From assembly GCF_049389645.1 (NCBI RefSeq), contig NZ_CP186540.1:2170001-2234000 (forward strand): a DNA stretch of 64,000 bases. Direction: 5' to 3'. This DNA is from Alkalibacterium sp049389645. GTDB taxonomy: Bacteria; Bacillota; Bacilli; Lactobacillales; Carnobacteriaceae_A. Positions 1 to 8,952 of this stretch are shown here, piece after piece (the stretch's first letter is position 1; the number at the start of each line of letters is the position of its first letter). The notes below the pieces were generated by a model, which searched no databases, was not told the DNA's origin, and saw nothing but the letters and a program-made list of their open reading frames with translations. The position numbers and the translations under genes are program-made.

Positions 1-1056
1 GATAAAGGTATTGGGGGCTTTCGTATGGATGTCATCGATCATATCGGAAAAGTACCTGATGAGAAGATAGTGGTGAATGGTCCGAAACTTCACGACTATA
101 TTCAAGAAATGAACGAAGCAACGTTCAGACACTATGATGTGATGACTGTGGGTGAAACCTGGGCTGCCACCCCTGAAAATGCCGCATTATATTCTGATCC
201 AGACCGCAATGAACTTTCGATGATCTTCCAATTTGAGCATATCATGCTGGATGAACAACCTGGAAAAACAAAATGGGACCTTGAAGATTTACAGTTAGTG
301 GAATTGAAACAAACATTCTCGAAATGGCAAACTCAAATCGGTGAGAACAGCTGGAACAGTCTTTTCTGGAATAATCATGACACACCGAGAGTGGTTTCCA
401 GATGGGGAAATGACAAAGAATACCGCGTAGAAAGTGCTAAGGCCTTTGCCATTCTGCTCCACAATATGCAGGGGACTCCATATATTTTTCAAGGTGAAGA
501 AATAGGTCTGGTCAATACACCGATCACGGATATCTCACAAGCAAATGACATTGAAACAATCAATTTGTACAACGAGAGAATTGAAAGTGGTTATGCAAAG
601 GATGATGTTCTCAAATCTATAAATACTAAGGGCAGAGATAATGCTAGACGCCCTATTCCTTGGAACGACGAGACACAAGGTGGTTTCACCAAGGGAGAAC
701 CTTGGCAAAAACTTAACGAAAATTATGAAACAATAAATGTGGAGGCTGCTTTAGATGATAAAGCATCGGTATTCTACACGTATCAAAAATTAATTGAACT
801 GAGAAAAGAGCATGAGATTCTTGTAAAAGGAAGTTTCAAACTGCTCCTTCCAGATGATCCACAGATTTTTGCGTATGAAAGAGAACTGGGCAATGAAAAA
901 TGGACAGTGATTGCAAATCTTTCGGATACTGAGCAGACGCGTTCAATCGCTGATAAAAATGTCCAGGCACTGATCTCGAACTACGATGAAAAAGAATATG
1001 ATTTAACTGATCTGAAACTGAAACCGTATGAAGCTTTTGTTTTTAGAAACGAATAG
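1..1056 (+). CDS. dexB: Glucan 1,6-alpha-glucosidase (GH13), 5'-truncated by window edge
   Basis: The frame is open from base 1, so the N-terminal part of the enzyme lies outside the window; 351 residues remain. Visible GH13 elements, numbered from the first codon here: nucleophile Asp10 in GFRMDV, acid/base Glu52 in TVGETW and transition-state Asp127 in NNHDTPR. The segment after the nucleophile and the VGETWAATPE stretch resemble streptococcal DexB, an intracellular enzyme that removes glucose from alpha-1,6-linked isomalto-oligosaccharides. Val directly after the nucleophile is the residue associated with alpha-1,6 preference in GH13 glucosidases (family knowledge). dexB belongs to the msm operon in Streptococcus mutans; here the remaining msm-like genes lie about 32 kb downstream. 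A strong terminator follows 8 bp after the stop. Trehalose-6-phosphate hydrolase or oligo-1,6-glucosidase are the alternatives. Confidence 0.85.
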   Translation, partial: DKGIGGFRMDVIDHIGKVPDEKIVVNGPKLHDYIQEMNEATFRHYDVMTVGETWAATPENAALYSDPDRNELSMIFQFEHIMLDEQPGKTKWDLEDLQLVELKQTFSKWQTQIGENSWNSLFWNNHDTPRVVSRWGNDKEYRVESAKAFAILLHNMQGTPYIFQGEEIGLVNTPITDISQANDIETINLYNERIESGYAKDDVLKSINTKGRDNARRPIPWNDETQGGFTKGEPWQKLNENYETINVEAALDDKASVFYTYQKLIELRKEHEILVKGSFKLLLPDDPQIFAYERELGNEKWTVIANLSDTEQTRSIADKNVQALISNYDEKEYDLTDLKLKPYEAFVFRNE

Positions 1057-1063
1057 AAACAAG

Positions 1064-1097
1064 AAAAGTGCAAACCTGGTCTTAGGTTTGCACTTTT
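1064..1097 (+). terminator. Rho-independent terminator of dexB
   Basis: Perfect 14-bp arms AAAAGTGCAAACCT and AGGTTTGCACTTTT around a 6-nt loop, ending in a T-run. It starts 7 bases after the dexB stop codon. Confidence 0.9.
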
Positions 1098-1136
1098 TTG
1101 CACTGAAAAGGACTAAGTGGAGTCGGAAATAGTCGA

Positions 1137-1223
1137 AACTCCTTAAGATTCAGAGTAAATCTTAAGAAGTTTTGTCTAAAAGAATAGCAACTTCTGAATA
1201 TAACCACAGTATCTTCAGAAGTT
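1137..1223. repeat. Two imperfect hairpins of the ACTYCTKAAGAT family
   Basis: First pair: AACTCCTTAAGATT (1137-1150) with AATCTTAAGAAGTT (1158-1171). Second pair: AACTTCTGAATATA (1189-1202) with TATCTTCAGAAGTT (1210-1223). The same 14-mer, in inverted pairs, recurs in the 15.2-17.0 kb zone. No T-run follows either hairpin, so these are not obvious terminators. Confidence 0.7.
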
Positions 1224-1271
1224 TACACGTTTTTGGCACCAACTGCTTACGTTTTTAAATCAATGAGGTAT

Positions 1272-1295
1272 ATTTTGTCAGTCAACTGACAAAAT
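1272..1295. repeat. TTTTGTCAG palindrome, copy 1
   Basis: ATTTTGTCAGT and ACTGACAAAAT are perfect 11-bp arms with 2 bases between. Five more copies occur at 1538, 11285, 17038, 17392 and 18020, all intergenic. Confidence 0.8.
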
Positions 1296-1345
1296 TTCCA
1301 ATCAAAAAAAGATATTGTTCGGATTGTTAAAGAATAGAGTGCTTA

Positions 1346-1563
1346 TCATTTATTTTGGTTTAATCGAAAAGAGTTGAGTGGGAAAAGCGCGTCACTTGTA
1401 ACGATTATATCTTTATTGAGATAAGTGGAGGTGAACTCTCGCATGACTCATGCCGATGCCTACTTAATCGAAACAAGTAGGCATCAATTTCGTGCTTACT
1501 TCTTCCGTTTCAACCCAAACTGCTCTTCAAGAAGGTGTGTTTTGTCAGCTTTCTGACAAAACA
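1346..1563. repeat. Long intergenic repeat element, copy A
   Basis: About 215 bp that align nearly end to end by eye with 11092-11308, at roughly 70% identity. Shared landmarks, in order: a TTGGTYTAATCGAAA box, a GAGATAAGTG box, an ACTCATG box, CTTAATCGAAACAAGTAGG, AATTTCGTG, CAAGAAGGTGT and finally the TTTTGTCAG palindrome. No ORF is present. The element ends 95 bp before the lactate oxidase start codon. It could be a structured RNA leader, an upstream regulatory block or a small non-autonomous mobile element; nothing in the sequence decides between these. Confidence 0.7.
1538..1563. repeat. TTTTGTCAG palindrome, copy 2 (end of element A)
   Basis: TGTTTTGTCAG and CTGACAAAACA form perfect 11-bp arms around a 4-base loop. 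Confidence 0.8.
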
Positions 1564-1657
1564 TTCGACTGAGTAGGGTTGTTATTTCAGCTCAATTTCA
1601 ATACCATATAGAGAAGCATAAAATGAATCCCAATTATAAATATAAGGAGTTTTCCCT

Positions 1658-2758
1658 ATGACTACTGACAAACTTGGTTACCAGGCACCTTCAGAAATAA
1701 AAGAGTTAGATATCGTCAATACATATGACCTGGAAAAGCAGGCGGGTGAACTGCTTCCTAAGGGTGGGTTCGACTACATCGCAGGAGGCGCGGGCGATGA
1801 GTACACGCTGAAACAAAATATAGACGCATTTAATCTCAAGCGTATATTGCCGCGTGTGCTTGCGGATGTGGAATACCCAAAAACGCAAACGAGTATATTC
1901 GGTCAGGACATTCCGTCACCGATCATCATGGCCCCAATCGCGGCGCACGGACTGGCACACCAAAGTAAAGAAGTCGGCACAGCCAAAGGAGTCTCCGAAT
2001 ACGGGACGATTCTCACTATCAGCACATACAGCGGATCTGACTTTGATGAAACGGCCAAAGTCGTGAACGACACACCTAAATGGTTCCAGCTTTATATGAG
2101 TAAAGATAATGAAGTCAACAAAGCGATTCTCGACGAAGCCAAGGCAGACGGCGCGTCCGCAATCATCCTGACTGCAGATGCCACGACAATGGGGAACAGA
2201 GAAAAAGATAAGCGCAATGCTTTCGTTTTTCCTTTTGACATGCCCATCGTCTCCAGACATTTGAGAAAGAGTGTGGAGGATCAGTTGTTAAATATTATAT
2301 ACATGGAATCCAAACAAAAAATTACTGTGGAGGACGTGCGATTTATTGCAGAGTATTCAGAATTACCAGTGATGGTTAAAGGGATACAGTCTCCCGAAGA
2401 TGCACTAAAAGCAATCGAGGCAGGTGCGGCGGGGATATGGGTATCGAATCATGGGGGACGCCAGCTGGATGGTGCACCGGCATCGTTCGAAACACTCGCG
2501 TCAATTTCGGAAGTGGTTGCCAAACGCGTGCCGATTATTTTCGACAGTGGGGTGAGACGTGGTGAGCATGTCTTCAAAGCGCTGGCCAGTGGGGCAGACA
2601 TCGTGGCCATCGGAAGACCGGTTCTTTACGGCTTAGCCTTAGGTGGATGGAAGGGCGTCACCTCTGTATTCAACTATTTTGAGAAAGATTTAAAACGAAT
2701 CATGCAGTTAGCAGGTACGCAGACCATAGAGGACATCAAAAACACTGAATTGTTCTAA
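1658..2758 (+). CDS. lox: L-lactate oxidase (FMN-dependent alpha-hydroxy acid oxidase)
   Basis: The product is a 366-residue cytoplasmic flavoenzyme of the family that oxidises L-lactate with O2 to pyruvate and H2O2. The order of motifs follows Aerococcus viridans lactate oxidase closely: GGFDYIAGGAGDE (36-48), MAPIAAHG (91-98), WFQLYM (142-147), LTAD (171-174), VKGIQ (240-244), the catalytic base His265 in SNHGGRQ, and FDSGVRRGEH and GRPVL near the C terminus. The length is typical of the family. The start ATG has an AAGGAG box about 9 bases upstream. The gene stands alone; the repeat element that ends 95 bp upstream is its most striking neighbour. Glycolate oxidase or L-lactate dehydrogenase (quinone) of the same family are less likely, given the IAAHG and GVRRGEH signatures. 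Confidence 0.9.
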   Translation: MTTDKLGYQAPSEIKELDIVNTYDLEKQAGELLPKGGFDYIAGGAGDEYTLKQNIDAFNLKRILPRVLADVEYPKTQTSIFGQDIPSPIIMAPIAAHGLAHQSKEVGTAKGVSEYGTILTISTYSGSDFDETAKVVNDTPKWFQLYMSKDNEVNKAILDEAKADGASAIILTADATTMGNREKDKRNAFVFPFDMPIVSRHLRKSVEDQLLNIIYMESKQKITVEDVRFIAEYSELPVMVKGIQSPEDALKAIEAGAAGIWVSNHGGRQLDGAPASFETLASISEVVAKRVPIIFDSGVRRGEHVFKALASGADIVAIGRPVLYGLALGGWKGVTSVFNYFEKDLKRIMQLAGTQTIEDIKNTELF

Positions 2759-2952
2759 GTGGGAATGAAAACAAGGCAAGCTTCTGACAGTGTAATTTTT
2801 TTAGGAATAGTAATTTTGATGAAAAAATAAAATGAACTAGATAAGAAAGTTCTCCTGAGCAAGTTGTTACAAAAGCATATCTTTTTATAGTCATTGTTAA
2901 AAGATAGACCGAATGTTATTCTAATATTATAATAAGTATAGGAGAATAAGAT

Positions 2953-3687
2953 ATGACCTATTTTAATCAAATTGATTTTAATGAATTGACGGATGTAGAT
3001 CAGTCAATATACGGATATATATCTAATAACATAGAAAAGGTACCTTACATGAGAGTTAGAGAAATTGCTAAAGAATCTCACACGTCTTCATCTTCAGTTA
3101 TGCGTTTTATCCGTAAAATCGGGTTTGACAGTTATAACGAATTTAAGTATTCTTTCAAGGAAACAAATAGCGAACCTGAGACAGTCAGTCAACGTCAGGA
3201 AATATTGGGGGTCAATAATTTTTCGAATGATGTATATGAAGTTATGGAACAAGTAGCCAGACTTATACTTCAGGCTGAAAACATTGTGTTTTTTGGTATG
3301 GGATCCTCAGGCGCAATGTGTGACTATGCTGCAAGAAGACTTGCAACTATAGGCTTTAATGCGCATTCGTTAACTGATCCTACATTTCCTTTATATCAGA
3401 AATTAAAAAACACAGCAGATAATATCGTTATCGTGCTCTCAATTACAGGTAACACAGTTGAGGTAGTTGAAGCGGTCAATGGGTATAAGAACTTAGACGA
3501 TTTTAAGATTGTTGCAATTACATCTGACAAGACTAGTAACATAGCTAGCATGGCAGATTACATTCTCGCTTATCGTGTGGAAATGATTCATTTATTCCAC
3601 TTCAATGACATGACGTCGCAGTTGCCAACTGTCTTTCTTATTGAGGAACTCATTGATAAAGTTAAAAATTTAGATGATGAATATTAA
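2953..3687 (+). CDS. RpiR/MurR-family transcriptional regulator
   Basis: The protein has 244 residues with the two-domain RpiR layout: an N-terminal helix-turn-helix (about residues 5-75, with VREIAKESHTSSSSVMRFIR as the recognition region) and a C-terminal SIS domain (about 105-235, containing FFGMGSSG and LSITGNTVEV). SIS domains bind phosphosugars, so this family senses intermediates of sugar breakdown. It lies just upstream of, and in the same direction as, the 6-phospho-beta-glucosidase/ABC operon and is separated from it by a terminator, so it is the best candidate regulator of that operon. The ATG is preceded by TAGGAGAATAAG. No operator can be assigned from one sequence. Confidence 0.88.
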   Translation: MTYFNQIDFNELTDVDQSIYGYISNNIEKVPYMRVREIAKESHTSSSSVMRFIRKIGFDSYNEFKYSFKETNSEPETVSQRQEILGVNNFSNDVYEVMEQVARLILQAENIVFFGMGSSGAMCDYAARRLATIGFNAHSLTDPTFPLYQKLKNTADNIVIVLSITGNTVEVVEAVNGYKNLDDFKIVAITSDKTSNIASMADYILAYRVEMIHLFHFNDMTSQLPTVFLIEELIDKVKNLDDEY

Positions 3688-3710
3688 TAGCATAAGTAAA
3701 TAATTATCTT

Positions 3711-3750
3711 AAGCACAAGGTTCTCTATATAGAATCTTTGTGCTTTTTTT
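3711..3750 (+). terminator. Rho-independent terminator of the rpiR-type gene
   Basis: AAGCACAA pairs with TTGTGCTT, with additional inner pairing (GTTCT with AGAAT, imperfect), followed by a run of T. Confidence 0.85.
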
Positions 3751-3820
3751 GTTGGCACAGGGTGTACCAGTCTTGGTATTTATTTCTTGTCAAAGGAGAC
3801 TACGTCAGTCTGTGCCCAAC
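3751..3820. promoter_or_regulatory. Three-stem structured element upstream of the beta-glucoside operon
   Basis: GTTGGCACAG (3751-3760) pairs with CTGTGCCCAAC (3810-3820) with one bulge. Inside lie TACCA/TGGTA and GTC/GAC hairpins, giving a possible three-way junction of about 70 bases. A TATAAT box follows at 3845-3850, so the element may lie upstream of the promoter and act as DNA (operator) rather than RNA. Confidence 0.35.
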
Positions 3821-3905
3821 CCCTTTTCATCCTTGTGAAATTAGTATAATCTTTATCTATGAAGTACAATCATAAAAAATGATAAGGATGTTGAGGTGTA
3901 AAAAT

Positions 3906-5354
3906 ATGTATAACGAAGGAGAGAAATTCCCTGATGATTTTTTATGGGGGGGAGCGGTATCTGCTCATCAAGTAGAAGGAGGTTATAAAAGTGGAGGTAA
4001 AGGTTTATCTATAGCTGATTTATTAACAGCGGGAAATCAGACCACACCAAGGATAATCACTAAAGCTATTGAGAAAGATCATTACTATCCTAATCATGAA
4101 GCAATCGATTTCTACAACAGGTACAAAGAAGATATAAAATTGTTCAAGGAGTTGGGACTCAAATCATTTAGAACCTCGATCAACTGGTCTAGAATATTTC
4201 CAAATGGGGATGACGCAAGTCCTAATGAAGAAGGATTAGCCTTTTATGATGACTTGTTTGACGAACTGCTAGCAAATGGAATTGAACCTGTCATAACCTT
4301 ATCTCATTTTGAGATTCCACATAACTTATATGTGAGCTATGGAGGATTTAAAAACAAGAAACTAATCGATTTTTTTGTTCGTTATGCTGAAACGGTCATG
4401 CGTCGATACAAAGATAAAGTCAAGTATTGGATGACATTTAATGAGATCAATAATCAAATGGATAATTTTGATGAGTTACATGTCTGGACAAACTCAGCTA
4501 TTTTGTTTGAAGAGGAAGAAAATAAAGAAGAAATAACTATACAAGCTAGTATGAATGAACTTATTGCAAGTGCGAAAGCAATCAAAATCGGTAAAGAAAT
4601 AAATCCTGATTTCCAAATCGGTTGCATGATGGCTTACGTGCCTATATATCCCTATTCTTGCAGTCCTCACGACATGTTATCTGCGAATAAAATGATGGAA
4701 CGTCGGTTCTTTTATAATGACATTCATGTGCGGGGAGAAATTCCAAGTTACGCTTTAAAAATGTGGGAAAAGAAAGAGTTTAATATAGAATATTCACAAG
4801 ATGAATTAAGTGATTTGAAACAAGGAACCGTTGATTATATTGGACTGAGTTATTATATGTCTGGTGCAGTGACGACTTTACCTGATAAAAGAGGACACTC
4901 GATCAGAGATTATCCTAAAGCTATGACTATTTCCAATCCGCATTTGCAATCAAATGACTGGGGATGGCAGATCGATCCAAAAGGGTTGAGATATATCTTA
5001 AGTCAAGTTTATCAAAGGTATAACAAACCATTATTTATAGTTGAGAACGGCATGGGTGCATATGATAAAGTCGAAAAAGACGGGAAAATTTATGATGATT
5101 ATAGAGTAGATTATCTGGAAGAACACATATCAGAGATGTATCAAGCTATTAATGAAGATGGAGTAGAATTGATAGGCTATACACCATGGGGAATAATAGA
5201 TATTGTCAGCTTTGGATCGGGCGAGATGGAAAAAAGATATGGGTTGATTTATGTAGATAAAGATAATCAGGGGAATGGGTCATTAGAGCGCAGGAAAAAA
5301 GAGTCGTTTTACTGGTACCAGACTGTAATTGAGCAAAATGGTTTAATCATATAA
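3906..5354 (+). CDS. GH1 6-phospho-beta-glucosidase, copy 1
   Basis: The ATG at 3906 is preferred over the upstream ATG at 3879 because GAGGTG lies 7 bases before it, and because the paralog at 12706 then has the same 482-residue length. GH1 signatures: acid/base Glu180 in TFNEIN and nucleophile Glu380 in FIVENG. The C-terminal SxxGEMxKRYG stretch (Ser435, Lys443, Tyr445) is the phosphate-binding signature that separates 6-phospho-beta-glucosidases from plain beta-glucosidases. The enzyme would hydrolyse phosphorylated beta-glucosides in the cytoplasm. It starts an operon with an ABC importer, a DUF624 protein and a GH30 enzyme. No PTS gene is nearby, so a ROK kinase probably supplies the phosphorylated substrate. 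Its base composition is more AT-rich than that of its paralog. Confidence 0.9.
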   Translation: MYNEGEKFPDDFLWGGAVSAHQVEGGYKSGGKGLSIADLLTAGNQTTPRIITKAIEKDHYYPNHEAIDFYNRYKEDIKLFKELGLKSFRTSINWSRIFPNGDDASPNEEGLAFYDDLFDELLANGIEPVITLSHFEIPHNLYVSYGGFKNKKLIDFFVRYAETVMRRYKDKVKYWMTFNEINNQMDNFDELHVWTNSAILFEEEENKEEITIQASMNELIASAKAIKIGKEINPDFQIGCMMAYVPIYPYSCSPHDMLSANKMMERRFFYNDIHVRGEIPSYALKMWEKKEFNIEYSQDELSDLKQGTVDYIGLSYYMSGAVTTLPDKRGHSIRDYPKAMTISNPHLQSNDWGWQIDPKGLRYILSQVYQRYNKPLFIVENGMGAYDKVEKDGKIYDDYRVDYLEEHISEMYQAINEDGVELIGYTPWGIIDIVSFGSGEMEKRYGLIYVDKDNQGNGSLERRKKESFYWYQTVIEQNGLII

Positions 5355-5372
5355 ATATCAGAAAGAGGTGAA

Positions 5373-6353
5373 ATGAAAGTGAGAGAAGCAGTTATTGCTA
5401 ATGAAAGAGATAAAGTGGCACCAACTAAGAAATCAAAATCTGTCAAGCAATGGTTTATAGATTTTTTCAAGCAATGGGAACTGCAGACAATGATATGGCC
5501 GGGTATTATTTTTATGATAATATTTAACTTCATACCTATGTATGGAATAATCATTGCTTTCCGTCATTATACAGTGATGGATACTATGCAGACAGCAGAA
5601 TGGGTGGGACTGGAAAATTTCAGAATTATTCTCCAGGATAGATTTTTTTGGGAGTCAGTTACAAACACATTAGCTATAAGTTTTATGAAGCTTGGAATCG
5701 GCTTTGTTATACCGATTATTTTAGCAATTATGATTTATGAGTTAAGAGAGGGGATGTTTAAAAAAATCGTTCAAACGATATCTTATATGCCTCATTTCCT
5801 TTCTTGGGTGGTCCTGGGAGGGATGCTGATCAGTTGGCTGTCTACAAACGGGTTATTGAATACCATATTAAGTGGATTAGGATTTAATATACAATTTCAA
5901 AATTATTTATTAAATACAGATGCTTATTGGTGGATAGCGGTATTGTCAGATATCTGGAAGTCGGCTGGATGGGGAACTATTTTGTATTTAGCCACTATGG
6001 CAAAAATACCAGCCAGTCATTTCGAGGCCGCAGAGATAGATGGGGCATCTAGGCTACAACAAATTACCCACATTACGCTTCCTATGTTAAAAGGGATAAT
6101 TAGTCTAAACTTAATGTTGAATATTTCAGGGTTATTTGGATCAAATCTAGATCAGACATTAGTCTTAATGAATCCTCAAAACAGAACAAACGCAGAAGTT
6201 ATCAACTCATATGTTTTCCGTATGGGTATTGCACAGGGTGATTTTTCTTATGCAACAGCTGTTGGTCTAGGCGTGTCTATTATTTCAGTTATTCTTTTGC
6301 TGATTTCAAATAAGATGACTAAAAAATTAAACGATAATTCATCAATATTATAG
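5373..6353 (+). CDS. Sugar ABC transporter permease (LplB/YtcP-type)
   Basis: The protein has 326 residues with an N-terminal charged tail and about six membrane helices. The EAA loop, with EAAEIDGASRLQQITHITLP at roughly residues 222-241, contacts the shared ATPase. It is the first of two permeases in a carbohydrate importer whose binding protein is the 540-residue lipoprotein at 7290. The start is uncertain: GAGGTGA lies only about 3 bases before this ATG, and a GTG two codons later has better spacing. No ATPase gene is present; in Firmicutes an MsmX-type ATPase encoded elsewhere usually serves such importers. From its operon, the cargo is probably a beta-glucoside (inference). Confidence 0.88.
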   Translation: MKVREAVIANERDKVAPTKKSKSVKQWFIDFFKQWELQTMIWPGIIFMIIFNFIPMYGIIIAFRHYTVMDTMQTAEWVGLENFRIILQDRFFWESVTNTLAISFMKLGIGFVIPIILAIMIYELREGMFKKIVQTISYMPHFLSWVVLGGMLISWLSTNGLLNTILSGLGFNIQFQNYLLNTDAYWWIAVLSDIWKSAGWGTILYLATMAKIPASHFEAAEIDGASRLQQITHITLPMLKGIISLNLMLNISGLFGSNLDQTLVLMNPQNRTNAEVINSYVFRMGIAQGDFSYATAVGLGVSIISVILLLISNKMTKKLNDNSSIL

Positions 6354-6365
6354 GAGGTATATAAG

Positions 6366-7250
6366 TTGAAAAGAAAAGTAATGAAAAATGATAAAGATGG
6401 ACGGATTTTTGATTTATTTAACATTGTCATTTTGTTTGCGTTTAGTGTCATAATAATAATTCCACTATGGAATGTTGTGGTTGGATCATTTAGTTCAGGT
6501 AATTCCTTGTCGAGGGGGAATTTCATATTCTGGCCCAATGAATGGTCTCTACAAAATTATCGGCAAGTCTTGAATGACGACAGTATTGTAAACGCTTTTT
6601 TCATCTCAATTTCAAAAACATTCATTGGCGTTGTTACTCACGTTATATTCTGTGCGGTGATGGCTTATGCTATGAGTAAAAGTTATTTAAAAGGCAGAAA
6701 ACTATATTCCACTATGGGGATAATGACTATGTTTTTCAGTGGAGGAATGATTCCTACCTATTTACTTATTCGAAATTTGGGATTGATAAATAGTTACTGG
6801 GTGTACATTATACCAATGTTATTGAGCTATTATGATGTTATTATCCTTATGAACTTCTTTAGAGGAGTCCCTCGATCGCTCGAAGAATCAGCAATGATCG
6901 ATGGAGCAGGACATTGGCGGATTTTCGTACAACTCTATCTGCCACTTTCAAAGCCGGCACTAGCAACCATCGCTTTATTTAACGGCTTATTCCAATGGAA
7001 TGATTTTATGACTGCAAATCTGTATATAAGAGACCGAGCATTGTATCCTTTACAGATGATGCTTTATGAAGTGATTGTTCGATCGCAAACGCAAGGCATG
7101 CAAGAGATTGGAACGACAGTAACTCAATCTACAACTAGAGGATTACAGTTGGCAACTATTGTGGTAACTACTATTCCAGTACTCCTCATTTATCCATGGT
7201 TACAGAAATATTTTATGGGGGGTATGATGGTCGGAGCTATCAAAGAGTAG
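6366..7250 (+). CDS. Sugar ABC transporter permease (LplC/YtcP-type)
   Basis: The gene uses a TTG start, supported by AGGAGGT 7 bases upstream. The 294-residue protein has about six membrane helices and the EAA loop in EESAMIDGAGHWRIFVQLYL. It ends in a short WLQKYFMGGMMVGAIKE tail, which is typical of the second permease in this family. Only 12 bases separate it from the first permease gene, so the two are co-translated. It forms the membrane channel together with the preceding permease. Confidence 0.88.
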   Translation: MKRKVMKNDKDGRIFDLFNIVILFAFSVIIIIPLWNVVVGSFSSGNSLSRGNFIFWPNEWSLQNYRQVLNDDSIVNAFFISISKTFIGVVTHVIFCAVMAYAMSKSYLKGRKLYSTMGIMTMFFSGGMIPTYLLIRNLGLINSYWVYIIPMLLSYYDVIILMNFFRGVPRSLEESAMIDGAGHWRIFVQLYLPLSKPALATIALFNGLFQWNDFMTANLYIRDRALYPLQMMLYEVIVRSQTQGMQEIGTTVTQSTTRGLQLATIVVTTIPVLLIYPWLQKYFMGGMMVGAIKE

Positions 7251-7289
7251 TATAAACAAACTAAAAAAAAAGAAAAGAGGAAATAATAA

Positions 7290-8912
7290 ATGTTTAAAAG
7301 TAAATTATTAAAATCATTAGCTTTAGGGACAGGTATCTTACTCGTTACTGCTTGCGGAACTGATAGTGAAGGAACACCGGCAGCAGAAGTTGAAGTGGAT
7401 GCACGCTATGAAATTGATGAATCAACTCCTGCTTGGAAAATAGATCCAAAAGAAGAAATGACAGAGTTAACATGGTATGTTAATGCTAGTTGGTGGAATG
7501 ATAGCTTTGGTGATGACGTTGTAACGAAGAAAATCAAAGAAGATTTAAATGTAGACATTACTTTCATTACCGGAGACGATACTAATTTAAATACTATGTT
7601 TGCTGGTGATGAAATGGCCGATATGGTTACAATTTTTGATTTCAATTCTCAAGTAGCTCAACAAGCAGAGACCTGGGCCTATTCTTTAAACGATTTAGCC
7701 GATCAGTATGATCCTTATTGGTATGAAGCCTCTTCTGACGAGACGCTAGACTGGTACCAGTTAGATAATGGAAAGAGTTATGGCTATCCTTCTTATTCAA
7801 ACACTTCAGATGATTATGAAAGTGGATTAATTCCGGCAAATACGGGATTCTTAATAAGAAAAGATGTTTATGAAAAAATAGGGGAACCAAGTTTTTCAAC
7901 ACCGGAAGAATTTAACGAAAACTTAAGTAAAATTAATGAAGAGTTTCCTGAACTTACGCCATTTGGCTTTAATACAATGGAAGATGGAGCAGGTTCACTT
8001 GGGGGAACGTTCCAAAACTTCTTAGGAGTGCCAATAGAAGATGAAGACGGTTCTTATTACAATAGAAACCTCGATGATAGTTACTTGACGTGGATTGGGG
8101 CGTTAAGAGAAGCGCATACCAATGGAAATCTAAGTGATGATAGTTTTGCCGACGACAGCACAACTTTCGAAGAAAAAATAGGTTCTGGTGAATATGCAAC
8201 AATCATGTCAGCTGGGACAGCTCAGATGAGCGGATTTTTACAATCCTTTATGGCAAGTAATCCAGATGCACAATATATTGCAATCGATGGACCACAAAGT
8301 ACAGTCGGAAATGAACCCACATTAAATCAAAGTGGAATTACTGGATGGATGATTAATTATATTAGTCAGGAAGCATCAGATCCAGCGAAAGCTATGCAAG
8401 TTTTCACATACTTGCAGTCAGAAGAAGGACAACTTCTTACCACTTATGGGATAGAGGGTGAAACATACGAGTATAATGATGAAGGCAAGATCGAGTTGTT
8501 GCCAGAAATCCAAGAACTTAGAGACAATGATGCTGATTCGTTTAAACAAGAAATCAGAATCGGAGAATTTATATTCTTTGGTCATGATAAATATCAATCT
8601 TTAGCAAGTGAAAGTAACCGTACTCCTGCACTAATTCAACCAAGAGAGTGGGGAGAAGGTAAATTAAAACCTCAATTTATTTTAGAAAATACTGATCCTG
8701 AACCAGGATCCGCAGAAGCACGTACATTGACAAGTATTGATGCAGAATGGGTCACAACTTTAGTTGGCTTAATTCGTTCAGGTTCAGAAGACGAATTCAA
8801 TACAATTTTAGAGAATCACAAGCAATTTTTAGAAGATAACAATATGGAGTCAATTGAACAAGTAAGAACTGAAAAAATGAATGAAAATAGAGAAAGACTA
8901 GGTATTGAATAA
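7290..8912 (+). CDS. Sugar-binding lipoprotein of ABC importer (LplA/YtcQ-like)
   Basis: The 540-residue protein has a lipoprotein signal peptide with lipobox LVTAC and lipidated Cys22, so it should be anchored on the outer face of the membrane. Its length (well above 420 residues) and its partner permeases fit the large YtcQ/LplA class of extracellular solute-binding proteins that capture oligosaccharides. The mature part is rich in Asp and Glu. The gene sits between the permeases and a DUF624 gene, the usual arrangement for this class. The ligand cannot be read from the sequence; the operon suggests a beta-linked gluco-oligosaccharide. Confidence 0.88.
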   Translation: MFKSKLLKSLALGTGILLVTACGTDSEGTPAAEVEVDARYEIDESTPAWKIDPKEEMTELTWYVNASWWNDSFGDDVVTKKIKEDLNVDITFITGDDTNLNTMFAGDEMADMVTIFDFNSQVAQQAETWAYSLNDLADQYDPYWYEASSDETLDWYQLDNGKSYGYPSYSNTSDDYESGLIPANTGFLIRKDVYEKIGEPSFSTPEEFNENLSKINEEFPELTPFGFNTMEDGAGSLGGTFQNFLGVPIEDEDGSYYNRNLDDSYLTWIGALREAHTNGNLSDDSFADDSTTFEEKIGSGEYATIMSAGTAQMSGFLQSFMASNPDAQYIAIDGPQSTVGNEPTLNQSGITGWMINYISQEASDPAKAMQVFTYLQSEEGQLLTTYGIEGETYEYNDEGKIELLPEIQELRDNDADSFKQEIRIGEFIFFGHDKYQSLASESNRTPALIQPREWGEGKLKPQFILENTDPEPGSAEARTLTSIDAEWVTTLVGLIRSGSEDEFNTILENHKQFLEDNNMESIEQVRTEKMNENRERLGIE

Positions 8913-8952
8913 AGTTTAAGAAAAAAAGATAACGAAAGAGAGGAGAGTCGTA

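Noticed and set aside
3751..3820. Known purine-type riboswitch
   Set aside because: The three-stem outline is similar in size, but the conserved junction and loop bases of that class are not present, and the element may lie upstream of the promoter.
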